60,089 nucleotides of DNA from Faecalicatena sp. (GTDB taxonomy: Bacteria; Bacillota; Clostridia; Lachnospirales; Lachnospiraceae). This document shows, piece after piece, positions 53,573 through 60,089 of the stretch. Positions within the stretch are counted from its first letter, which is position 1. Every line of letters starts with the position of its first letter. The stretch covers positions 1 to 60,089 of the forward strand of contig VSNK01000007.1 in NCBI GenBank assembly GCA_009774255.1, read 5' to 3'. A program made the position numbers and the translations under genes. The notes beneath the pieces were generated by a model, which was not told the origin of the DNA, searched no databases, and saw only the letters and a program-made list of their open reading frames with translations.

Positions 53573-54739
53573 CTACAATTTGTAAATTTCCTTTTCTTCC
53601 GCAAAGATGAACTGTGTCCGGCAGTCCGTGTCTTTCATCATCTCCTGTTCGATCGTTAGATCTGACGGCGCGTATTCCTTTGCGCAGTGGACGATAAAAG
53701 CCTGCCGTGGATTCACTGCCTTGATAAACTTTTTCATTTCCGAAAAATCTTCATGCAGGGAAAAATTCACTTTTACCTTCCGGTAATAGCCGGTCCATAC
53801 CCTGGCTTTGCCGGATGTAATGTATATATGCGGCCCTTCCGGAATCCACCCACCCATCGTCTTATTATTTCGGCTCAAAACAGGAACAGACAATTGCTCC
53901 ATCTTCACGACCATCTTCATAATGGATTCATCAAGATAAATAGGTATATCGAGCCGGTTCTGCCTGTTCAGAGCTTTCAAAAACTCAATTCCCTTGCTTA
54001 ACTGGGGAATCGAGCAGAGGATCGGCGGGCCGGTATCCACCGCGGCCCTCAGCACATAGTCCGCTGTCTTGAACAGCGCGTCCGATTTTTTTACATAGTT
54101 CGGATGCTTTGCATGAAGCCCGCACATAATGAGCGTATCAACCGCCGTATCCCCTGGGATCTGGCAGCCATATGTCAGCAACGTATGGTCCAGCGAATAA
54201 TCGCCGGTATATAAGATTCTCTGCTTTCCCGTATCAAAAAGAATCATCATAGCCCCCGGAATATGTCCTGCCGGGTAAAACGTCACCTTGTATTTTCCAA
54301 AATCCATTGTCTGCATATAATTGACTGCGGTGATCTTCTCCAAAAGGCTTTTTACGGCAATTCTTTTTTCCTCATCCTGATTTTTCTCGCTTTTGTTTTT
54401 TCCGTCACAATATATTCTCTCATAAAGCTGATATTCCGCCAGTGTTTTTGTAATTCCTGTCATGTAGACATCCGCATGCCTTGTCTGTTTCATCAGCTTC
54501 GTCAGATATCCGATATGATCCGAGTGGGCATGGGATATGTAAATTTGATCAATCTGACTCATGGACTGAATAAACGGCGATGTGATCAGTGAATGAAAGT
54601 CCGGCTCAAACTCCAATCCGTTTTTCTTGCCCGTACCCGCATCTAGTATAATATTGGAATCACCTGCCTTTAAGAAATAACAGCTTGCCCCGACTCTCTG
54701 ACCACCGCCTAAGGGCATGAAAAGGTTCTCTGATGTCAT
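53573..54739 (-). CDS. MBL-fold (beta-CASP-like) metallohydrolase
   Basis: A 388-residue protein with an MBL-fold core: HAHSDH at 70-75, GHIPGAM near 158, TGDYS near 177, and a later histidine in FIVHCAKEYAP near 355 that fits a beta-CASP motif. The family hydrolyses RNA, DNA or small phosphodiesters. The ATG at 54739 has GAAGGAGG upstream. It is the first gene of an operon with the GrpE-like and DnaK-like genes, behind a plausible promoter at 54786-54813. An RNase-type enzyme operating with an Hsp70 pair is unusual. Confidence 0.82.
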   Translation of the reverse strand: MTSENLFMPLGGGQRVGASCYFLKAGDSNIILDAGTGKKNGLEFEPDFHSLITSPFIQSMSQIDQIYISHAHSDHIGYLTKLMKQTRHADVYMTGITKTLAEYQLYERIYCDGKNKSEKNQDEEKRIAVKSLLEKITAVNYMQTMDFGKYKVTFYPAGHIPGAMMILFDTGKQRILYTGDYSLDHTLLTYGCQIPGDTAVDTLIMCGLHAKHPNYVKKSDALFKTADYVLRAAVDTGPPILCSIPQLSKGIEFLKALNRQNRLDIPIYLDESIMKMVVKMEQLSVPVLSRNNKTMGGWIPEGPHIYITSGKARVWTGYYRKVKVNFSLHEDFSEMKKFIKAVNPRQAFIVHCAKEYAPSDLTIEQEMMKDTDCRTQFIFAEEKEIYKL

Positions 54740-54785
54740 ATCTGCCTCCTTCGGTTCGTATTCAAACCTGTCCCACTTTATACCT

Positions 54786-54813
54786 ATTTTAAACTTATTT
54801 CTGTTGATTTCAA
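54786..54813 (-). promoter_or_regulatory. Probable promoter of the MBL-GrpE-DnaK operon
   Basis: On the minus strand TTGAAA (54813-54808), 16 bases, TAAAAT (54791-54786), about 47 bases before the start codon. Confidence 0.55.
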
Positions 54814-54831
54814 CTCTTTTTTTGTTTTATG

Positions 54832-54960
54832 TAGGAAACTTCTCCGAATTTTCCTATAAACAAAACCCCGCCGGGGGATGCACACTGCGCGCATAAGAAA
54901 AATGGCTGCTGCCGCAGCCGCGCTTCGGCGCGAGTGTGCGTCCTGACGCACACTTTTTTT
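54832..54960 (-). repeat. Dispersed palindromic repeat, family 1, longest copy
   Basis: Read on the minus strand: AGTGTGCGT hairpin, GC-rich middle, GCAGTGTGCATCCCCCGG, then GTTTTGTTTATAGGAAAATT and TTTCCTA. It matches 10395-10468 and 16960-17007, which lack parts of the middle. Confidence 0.6.
54930..54960 (+). terminator. Plus-strand rho-independent terminator
   Basis: AGTGTGCGT-CCTG-ACGCACACT is followed by TTTTTTT. No plus-strand gene lies upstream, so it either insulates the rib promoter or is simply part of repeat family 1. Confidence 0.65.
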
Positions 54961-54971
54961 ATAATAAACGT

Positions 54972-55001
54972 TTTCCGAAAAGTTTCCGAAATTTCCCGAG
55001 T
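54972..55001 (+). promoter_or_regulatory. Phased direct repeats upstream of the rib regulator promoter
   Basis: TTTCCGAAA at 54972-54980 and 54983-54991, then the related TTTCCCGAG at 54992-55000. Starts are 11 and 9 bases apart and the array ends four bases before the -35. OmpR-type winged-helix proteins bind tandem repeats spaced about one helical turn, so this is a likely site for the regulator encoded next. Confidence 0.55.
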
Positions 55002-55004
55002 ATA

Positions 55005-55033
55005 TTGATAATCTTTTCTCCGGAGATTATAAT
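55005..55033 (+). promoter_or_regulatory. Sigma-A promoter of the rib operon
   Basis: TTGATA (55005-55010), 17 bases, TATAAT (55028-55033). The spacer holds the palindrome TCTCCGGAGA. The leader to the start codon would be about 140 bases. Confidence 0.8.
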
Positions 55034-55090
55034 TTGTAGTAATTACTCGGCACAGCAGCAATACGAAAAACAGACTGTGCAAGTTTACTT
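55034..55090 (+). repeat. Dispersed repeat, family 2, copy 2
   Basis: TTGTAGTAATTACTCGGCAC, AGCAGCAATACGAAAAACAG and ACTGTGCAAGTTTACTTGC; matches the minus strand at 42975-43036. It falls in the rib leader directly after the -10. Confidence 0.65.
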
Positions 55091-55125
55091 GCTAAAGGCT
55101 GGTTTTTCATATTGCTATTGGGCAG

Positions 55126-55147
55126 AATACCGCACCTGAACGGTATT
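55126..55147 (+). promoter_or_regulatory. Inverted repeat in the rib leader
   Basis: AATACCG, eight bases, CGGTATT, 35 bases before the start codon. It could be an operator or a leader hairpin. Confidence 0.4.
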
Positions 55148-55182
55148 TTCTGTCACTTCATTATTATATGCGAGGTATTGCC

Positions 55183-55878
55183 ATGGCTCAAATGATAACT
55201 CAAACACCTGCTTATATCCTTTCAGGTAAGATTGTATATGGACAGGGTATCGGGAAACTGGTCGGGACGCCGACCGCGAATCTCCAGATCCTGTCGAAAG
55301 ATACCATGCCCCCGGTCGGTGTGTATGTCACCGAGGTACTGTTAGAGGGGCAGATCTATTATGGGGTCACGAATATCGGGACCTCTCCCACCGTAAATAA
55401 AAATAAAGAAATCTCCATCGAGACTATGATCCTGAATTTTTGTAAGGATATCCACGGACAGCAAATGGAGATCCGGCTTTTTGAAAAACTCCGCTCCCCG
55501 AAAAAATTTGAAAACCTGTCTATGCTGCTGGATCAGATCCGCATGGATTGTATCGCTGCCCAGGAATTTTTCGGGATACAGGCGATCACCTCTCAGCTGC
55601 GGATGAGTGTAAAAAACCATCAAACTATCATCAACAGCCAGGAAATCTATCTGTCCACCAAGGAATTTGATGTATTGTATATGCTGTATTCCAACCCGGA
55701 CATTACATTTACCAAGGAGCAGATCTACGAAGCGGTATGGCACGAGCCCTCCGGCGGATACTGCCATGCCGTGGAAAATACGGTCTTCCAGATTCGGAAA
55801 AAATGCAGAAGCATCGCAAAGGATGTGGATTTTATAAAGACCATCGCCGGATATGGATATAAATTCAATGCGGAATAA
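55183..55878 (+). CDS. Riboflavin kinase domain fused to OmpR-type winged helix; putative flavin-responsive regulator
   Basis: A 231-residue two-domain protein. Residues about 12-130 form the ATP-type flavokinase fold of RibF: GKLVGTPTANL (24-34), PPVGVY (43-48) and the catalytic glutamate E80 in ISIETMILNF, followed by the helix RSPKKFENLSMLLDQI. The FAD synthetase half of RibF is absent. Residues about 138-230 are an OmpR/PhoB winged helix: STKEFDVLYML, TFTKEQIYEAVW, recognition helix VENTVFQIRKKC (about 198-209) and wing IKTIAGYGYKF. There is no receiver domain. The ATG at 55183 has GAGGT seven bases upstream; an ATG at 55168 is less supported. It is the first gene of the rib operon, 42 bases before ribD. 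I infer that it binds or phosphorylates riboflavin and controls the rib genes. Confidence 0.85.
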   Translation: MAQMITQTPAYILSGKIVYGQGIGKLVGTPTANLQILSKDTMPPVGVYVTEVLLEGQIYYGVTNIGTSPTVNKNKEISIETMILNFCKDIHGQQMEIRLFEKLRSPKKFENLSMLLDQIRMDCIAAQEFFGIQAITSQLRMSVKNHQTIINSQEIYLSTKEFDVLYMLYSNPDITFTKEQIYEAVWHEPSGGYCHAVENTVFQIRKKCRSIAKDVDFIKTIAGYGYKFNAE

Positions 55879-55920
55879 AAAAGGGATCATCCAATTACTT
55901 TTTAGAAGGAGGCGATCGAT

Positions 55921-57120
55921 ATGCCGGAGGAACGGTATATGCGCCGTGCTATTGAGCTGGCCGGAATGGGTGCCGGCCGGGTAAGCCCGAATCCACTGGT
56001 TGGGGCTGTCATTGTAAAAAATGGACGCATCATCGGAGAAGGATATCACCGCCGCTGCGGAGAACCGCACGCGGAGCGGAATGCTCTGGCGGCTTGTACC
56101 GAGGATCCTGAAGGCGCTTCCATGTATGTGACACTGGAACCCTGCTGTCATCATGGGAGAACACCGCCCTGTACGGACGCGATCCTGGAAAACGGGATCG
56201 CAGAGGTGATTATCGGCTCCCGGGATCCCAATCCGAAAGCGGCAGGCGGGGCAGAGATTCTGCGCAAAAACGGGATTGCCGTAACGGAGCATTTCCTGCG
56301 GGATGAATGCGACGCGGTCAATTCCATATTTTTTCACTATATCACGTCCCACAGACCTTATGTGGCGATGAAGTACGCCATGACCGCCGATGGAAAGACG
56401 GCTTCAAGAACCGGGAATTCCAGATGGATCAGCAGTGAGGCTTCAAGAAAGCATGTACATACGCTGCGGCACAGGTATACGGGCATCATGGCCGGAATCG
56501 GCACGGTACTCGCGGATGATCCGCTGCTCAACTGCCGGATGGAGATAGAGAAAAGCGGACATGTGCCAAAACATTTCCGTGAGGATGATGGCAGCAATGC
56601 GACAGACGACCTCCGTGGAGATGTGGGCGGACATGCGGCGGAAAACAGCCGCATGCAGGAAGTCCGTCATCCCATCCGTATCATCTGCGACTCCCATCTT
56701 CGGATTCCCGTGGAGAGCCGGCTGTGCCGCACTGCGGGGCAGTATCGGACGATCATTGCCTATACACGCGGGGAGCCAAAAAAGCGGTCAACGCTGGAAT
56801 CCCTGGGCATCACGATGCTGGAACTCCCGGAACAAAGCGATCATATTCACCTGCCTTCCCTGATGGAGGCACTGGGCAGGATGGAGATCGACAGTATCCT
56901 GCTGGAAGGCGGCGGCACTCTGAATGAGGCCATGCTCAAAGCCGGACTGGTGCAAAAAGTGTACGCCTACATCGCTCCTCTTCTGCTTGGCGGACGGGAG
57001 GCGAAAACTCCGGTGGAAGGGTCTGGCTTTCCCGCGCCCGGAGATGGACTTCGGCTTTTGGCGCCCCGGATCACTTCCATTGGAAGTGATCTGCTGCTGG
57101 AATATGAGGTGAATCAATAG
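55921..57120 (+). CDS. ribD: Bifunctional riboflavin deaminase/reductase RibD
   Basis: A 399-residue enzyme for the second and third steps of riboflavin synthesis. The deaminase zinc site is PHAERNAL with EPCCHHGRTPPC; the reductase half begins at RPYVAMKYAMTADGKTAS and continues through ILLEGGGTLN. It is longer than the usual 360 residues because about 38 charged residues (from MEIEKSGHVPKH to NSRMQEVR) are inserted between LLNCR and HPIRII in the reductase domain. AGGAGG precedes the ATG at 55921. It follows the kinase/winged-helix gene. Confidence 0.95.
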   Translation: MPEERYMRRAIELAGMGAGRVSPNPLVGAVIVKNGRIIGEGYHRRCGEPHAERNALAACTEDPEGASMYVTLEPCCHHGRTPPCTDAILENGIAEVIIGSRDPNPKAAGGAEILRKNGIAVTEHFLRDECDAVNSIFFHYITSHRPYVAMKYAMTADGKTASRTGNSRWISSEASRKHVHTLRHRYTGIMAGIGTVLADDPLLNCRMEIEKSGHVPKHFREDDGSNATDDLRGDVGGHAAENSRMQEVRHPIRIICDSHLRIPVESRLCRTAGQYRTIIAYTRGEPKKRSTLESLGITMLELPEQSDHIHLPSLMEALGRMEIDSILLEGGGTLNEAMLKAGLVQKVYAYIAPLLLGGREAKTPVEGSGFPAPGDGLRLLAPRITSIGSDLLLEYEVNQ

Positions 57121-57467
57121 GTAACGCACTCTGGTTACGTGTCATACCCCGGCCAGTTACCCATCTGATTGATCGGGAGGATGCACGTATCGTCTTAAAG
57201 AGCAGAGTGCTTAGGCGCTTAACTCACGAGCGATAAACTTTACCAAAATGCCGTTACTATTCTTGTTGAGCACTCTCGGAAACTCCCTTGCACCCATCTT
57301 TGCGGCTGATTTTCCGCCAGGAGCACCCAAATTTAATCAACGTACGCTCCACGTACGCCTCATAAATTTGTGTGCTCCTGACAAAAAATCATCTCACAAA
57401 TCTGGATACAAAGAGTTTACGAGAATGCTCTTGTAGAAATGCTCTTGTAGAAAGAGAGGTGAACCGG
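57121..57467 (+). other. Structured gap between ribD and ribE
   Basis: No gene in 347 bases. GCACTCTG (57126) can pair with CAGAGTGC (57203-57210), while the overlapping GAGTGCT (57206-57212) can instead pair with AGCACTC (57269-57275). A long hairpin CAGGAGCAC / GTGCTCCTG spans 57318-57380 with inner AAATTTA / TAAATTT and twice CGTACG. A perfect tandem duplication of a 14-base unit (ATGCTCTTGTAGAA) is at 57425-57452, just before the ribE ribosome binding site. No RFN consensus is present. Confidence 0.65.
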
Positions 57468-58121
57468 ATGTTTACAGGAATTGTGGAAGAAATCGGCCAG
57501 GTGCACCGCGTTGTTTCCGGGCAGCCTTCCGGCGAAATAATCATCCATGCCCGGACGGTTCTCGAGAACACAAGGACAGGAGATTCCATTGCGGTCAATG
57601 GGGTCTGCCTGACAGCGAGGGAAATTCTGCCGGATGGCTTTATCGCCGATGTCATGCCGGAAACTCTGCGCCGGACAAACCTGGGAAATCTTTTGGCGGG
57701 AAGCAAGGTGAATCTGGAACGTGCTCTGCCCGCAGACGGACGATTCGGCGGACATATTGTCACAGGGCATATTGACGGAACCGGAACCATTCGTTCCTGC
57801 CGCCGGGAGGGGAACGCGGTGTGGGTCACAGTGGAAGCTGACAAGGCCATCCTGGATCTGATCGTCCCAAAAGGCTCCGTCGCCGTTGACGGCGTAAGCC
57901 TGACCGTAGCGGAACTGACGGAACATACCTTCTGTGTTTCCCTGATTCCCCATACCGGCGCCCGCACCATCCTTCTGTCAAAAAAGGCCGGGGAACCGGT
58001 GAATCTGGAAAATGATGTGATTGGAAAGTATATCCAAAGGTTGATCACCACCTCCATTCCTGTGCCGCAGCAGCAGGTATGCAGGATCACGGAAGCATTT
58101 CTTCTGGAAAATGGATTTTAG
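57468..58121 (+). CDS. ribE: Riboflavin synthase alpha subunit
   Basis: A 217-residue enzyme that dismutates two 6,7-dimethyl-8-ribityllumazines to riboflavin. The start MFTGIVEEIG and the two repeated lumazine-binding barrels are clear (SIAVNGVCLT near 42 and SVAVDGVSLTV near 139; GGHIVTGHIDGTG). The ATG at 57468 has AGAGAGGTG upstream; the longer frame would read through the hairpin. The gap before it is structured; its stop is 13 bases before ribBA. Confidence 0.95.
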   Translation: MFTGIVEEIGQVHRVVSGQPSGEIIIHARTVLENTRTGDSIAVNGVCLTAREILPDGFIADVMPETLRRTNLGNLLAGSKVNLERALPADGRFGGHIVTGHIDGTGTIRSCRREGNAVWVTVEADKAILDLIVPKGSVAVDGVSLTVAELTEHTFCVSLIPHTGARTILLSKKAGEPVNLENDVIGKYIQRLITTSIPVPQQQVCRITEAFLLENGF

Positions 58122-58134
58122 AAAGGAGCCTGTT

Positions 58135-59352
58135 ATGAATTTTACAGCAGTCGAAGACGCATTGAAGGAACTAAGGGCCGGCCGAATTATCCTCTGTATT
58201 GATGATCCGGACCGGGAAAATGAAGGCGATATGATCTGCGCCGCCCAATTTGCCACCACGGAAAATGTAAACTTTATGGCCACCCATGCCCGCGGCCTGA
58301 TCTGCACGCCGATGTCCGCAAAAGTCGCAGCACGCCTGGGGCTGGAACAGATGGTAAAACGGAATACGGACCGGCATGGTACGGCATTTACCATATCTGT
58401 GGATCATATGGAGACCTCTACCGGCATTTCTGCCGAAGAACGCGGCCTGACCTGCAGGAAATGCGCGGATCCTCTGTCCGGGCCGGAAGATTTCCGCCAG
58501 CCCGGACATGTATTTCCTCTGACTGCGCGCCCGGGCGGGGTGCTGGCACGAAGAGGGCATACGGAGGCAACCGTAGACCTGTGCCGTCTGGCCGGACTGG
58601 AGGAATGCGGCCTTTGCTGTGAGATTATGCGCGAAGACGGCACGATGATGCGCACCGCAGAACTGCTGGAAAGCGCGGAAAAATGGAATATGGAGGTCAT
58701 TTCCGTGAAAGATCTGCAGGACTACTGCCGGCTTCACGATAAGCATGTACTTCGGGAAGCGGCCGCAAAGCTGCCCACTCATTATGGTAATTTTATGATT
58801 TACGGCTACACCGATGATCTCACCGGGCAGAGCCATGTGGCGCTTGTAAAAGGGGAGATCGGGGATGGAAAGGCATTGCTGTGCCGGGTACATTCCGAGT
58901 GCCTGACCGGGGATATCCTGGGCAGCAGGCGGTGTGACTGCGGACAGCAGTTAGAAACCGCCCTGCGGATGATCGAAAGAGAGGGCCGGGGCATCCTGCT
59001 CTATATGCGGCAGGAAGGGCGGGGAATCGGTCTGATCAACAAGCTGAAGACCTATGAGCTGCAGGAACAGGGCTATGACACTGTGGAGGCCAATCTGAAG
59101 CTGGGCTTCGCGCCGGATATGAGGGAATACTGGATCGGCGCGCAGATCCTGCGGGATCTCGGTGCAAAGGAACTACGGCTCCTGACCAACAACCCGGACA
59201 AGATTTATCAGTTGAAAGATTTTGGACTGGAAATCACGGAACGGGTGCCTATTCAGATGGCTGCCACGAAAGAGGATCTGTTCTACCTGCGCACCAAACA
59301 GGTAAAGATGGGACATATCCTCAATTATGCACAGGGAGGAAACGCTTTTTAG
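58135..59352 (+). CDS. ribBA: Bifunctional DHBP synthase / GTP cyclohydrolase II
   Basis: A 405-residue fusion supplying both precursors of lumazine. The DHBP synthase half (1-200) has DDPDRENEGD, RHGTAFT, DHMETSTGISA and RRGHTEATVDL. The GTP cyclohydrolase II half (about 205-405) has the zinc cysteines in SECLTGDILGSRRCDCG and the RQEGRGIGL loop. AAAGGAG precedes the ATG at 58135. Confidence 0.96.
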   Translation: MNFTAVEDALKELRAGRIILCIDDPDRENEGDMICAAQFATTENVNFMATHARGLICTPMSAKVAARLGLEQMVKRNTDRHGTAFTISVDHMETSTGISAEERGLTCRKCADPLSGPEDFRQPGHVFPLTARPGGVLARRGHTEATVDLCRLAGLEECGLCCEIMREDGTMMRTAELLESAEKWNMEVISVKDLQDYCRLHDKHVLREAAAKLPTHYGNFMIYGYTDDLTGQSHVALVKGEIGDGKALLCRVHSECLTGDILGSRRCDCGQQLETALRMIEREGRGILLYMRQEGRGIGLINKLKTYELQEQGYDTVEANLKLGFAPDMREYWIGAQILRDLGAKELRLLTNNPDKIYQLKDFGLEITERVPIQMAATKEDLFYLRTKQVKMGHILNYAQGGNAF

Positions 59353-59439
59353 GGGAAAGGATTTTGGGAAAATTGCTTTTATACAAATGTTTTGGGAAGG
59401 GAAATCCTTTTGAATCAATGCTTGCGGGAGGAAAATGTG

Positions 59440-59907
59440 ATGAAAATATTTGAGGGAAAGCTGGTCGCGGAACATATTCGGATCGGCATTGTTGCCGCGC
59501 GTTTTAATGAATTTATTGTGTCGAAACTGCTCAGCGGATGTGAGGATACGCTGCTGCGCCATGGGGTCCGGGGGGATGATATCCACACGGCGTGGGTTCC
59601 GGGCGCCTTCGAAATACCGCTGATTGCGTCAAAAATGGCGAAGTCCGGCAGATACGACGCGGTGATTGCTCTCGGAGCGGTCATCCGCGGGAGTACCAGC
59701 CACTATGATTATGTGTGCAGCGAGGTGTCCAAGGGAATTGCAAATGCGGCGCTGGCAAGTGATATCCCGATCCTGTTCGGCGTCCTTACCACCGACACTA
59801 TTGAGCAGGCGATTGAACGCGCAGGCACGAAGGCCGGAAATAAAGGCGCGGAGTGCGCACAGGGTGCGATTGAGATGGTGAATCTGATACGGGGGATGGA
59901 GATGTGA
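59440..59907 (+). CDS. ribH: Lumazine synthase
   Basis: A 155-residue enzyme joining the RibA and RibB products to 6,7-dimethyl-8-ribityllumazine. VAARFNEFI, WVPGAFEIPL, ALGAVIRGSTSHYDYV (with the catalytic histidine) and FGVLTTDTIEQA are typical. The ATG at 59440 has GGGAGGA upstream. It is the last gene of the operon. Confidence 0.96.
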   Translation: MKIFEGKLVAEHIRIGIVAARFNEFIVSKLLSGCEDTLLRHGVRGDDIHTAWVPGAFEIPLIASKMAKSGRYDAVIALGAVIRGSTSHYDYVCSEVSKGIANAALASDIPILFGVLTTDTIEQAIERAGTKAGNKGAECAQGAIEMVNLIRGMEM

Positions 59908-59962
59908 GAAACAGCGCTTCAACAGGCTGGCACAGAAACCATTTAAAAATTGGGATTCTGAA

Positions 59963-60005
59963 AAGGTGTAAAGCCTTTGATCATACAATAAAGGCTTTAC
60001 ACCTT
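59963..60005 (+). terminator. Large hairpin after ribH
   Basis: A perfect 16-bp inverted repeat, AAGGTGTAAAGCCTTT / AAAGGCTTTACACCTT, 55 bases after ribH. It has no T-run, so termination is not certain. The 10-base AGCGCTTCAA occurs directly on both sides (59913 and 60017). Confidence 0.5.
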
Positions 60006-60089
60006 GATAATGGGTAAGCGCTTCAAAAGATGGCGTCTGGTAAATCTCACAAAACTTTGCTATACTGAGATCATTATTTATTGAACTAT

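Larger units (their letters stand above)
54740..55182. other. Divergent intergenic region between the Hsp70 module and the rib operon
   Basis: No gene. It contains, from left to right: the promoter of the MBL operon, the longest copy of repeat family 1, a plus-strand terminator, three phased direct repeats, the promoter of the rib regulator, a copy of repeat family 2 and an inverted repeat. Confidence 0.75.

Noticed and set aside
54820..55920. FMN riboswitch before the rib genes
   Set aside because: Looked for the conserved RFN segments (AGGGGC, GGTGAAATTCC, CCGACCGGCGG) and found none; a covariance search would be decisive.
55342..56352. 336-codon minus-strand frame opposite the kinase/winged-helix gene and ribD
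   Set aside because: The plus-strand proteins are clearly conserved; the opposite frame has no ribosome binding site or recognisable product.
58171..58893. Minus-strand frames opposite ribE and ribBA
   Set aside because: Shadows of highly conserved riboflavin genes.

Overview
The window reads as a chromosomal stretch of a low-to-moderate GC gut Firmicute, most likely a Lachnospiraceae-type Clostridium relative. The reasons are strong AGGAGG-type ribosome binding sites, TTGACA/TATAAT promoters, an HrcA-type CIRCE operator before clpB, a SorC-family regulator, many carbohydrate and peptide ABC importers, and families typical of these genomes (HipA-like kinases, RhuM, AAA/PD-(D/E)XK proteins). 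The taxon is an inference from style, not from a marker gene. No rRNA, tRNA or CRISPR array was seen.

Left part (1-10.3 kb) is accessory DNA, mostly minus strand: a broken AAA ATPase at the edge, a HipA-like kinase, and three gene stubs that look like a type I restriction locus cut down from the inside (hsdM start, shortened rhuM, hsdS start). Then comes a four-gene operon of unknown role (AAA/PD-(D/E)XK protein, two unknown proteins, a CbbX-type AAA+ ATPase), followed by a second copy of the 3' end of its first gene. Small DNA-binding genes (XRE, ribbon-helix-helix) with clear repeated operators close this part.

The middle (10.5-35.4 kb) is metabolic. It holds an oppBCDFA oligopeptide importer with a good promoter, a citrate synthase, and a 12-gene minus-strand operon for beta-mannoside or related glycoside use: D-lyxose/mannose isomerase-like protein, two GH2 beta-mannosidase-like enzymes, a GH42-like enzyme, a sugar ABC importer, a SorC regulator, two zinc dehydrogenases, deoC and an FGGY kinase. 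Two near-identical 160-bp inverted-repeat elements with 6-bp target duplications lie at either end of this operon in opposite orientation.

From 35.8 to 55 kb: clpB under CIRCE control; a deletion-scarred antitoxin/PIN toxin pair; a MerR regulator with a YbjQ protein; a helix-turn-helix AAA/PD-(D/E)XK fusion coupled to a metallophosphoesterase; a UgpBAEC-like sugar importer with an oddly double-anchored binding protein; and a three-gene module of MBL-fold hydrolase, GrpE-like protein and a long DnaK-like protein.

The right end (55-60 kb, plus strand) is the riboflavin operon ribD-ribE-ribBA-ribH. It has no visible FMN riboswitch. Instead it begins with a protein that joins a riboflavin-kinase domain to an OmpR-type winged helix, behind a near-consensus promoter preceded by helically phased direct repeats. 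This looks like a flavin-sensing transcription factor and is the best candidate for an undescribed system. Dispersed palindromic repeats and multi-arm fold-back elements are frequent in the intergenic regions.
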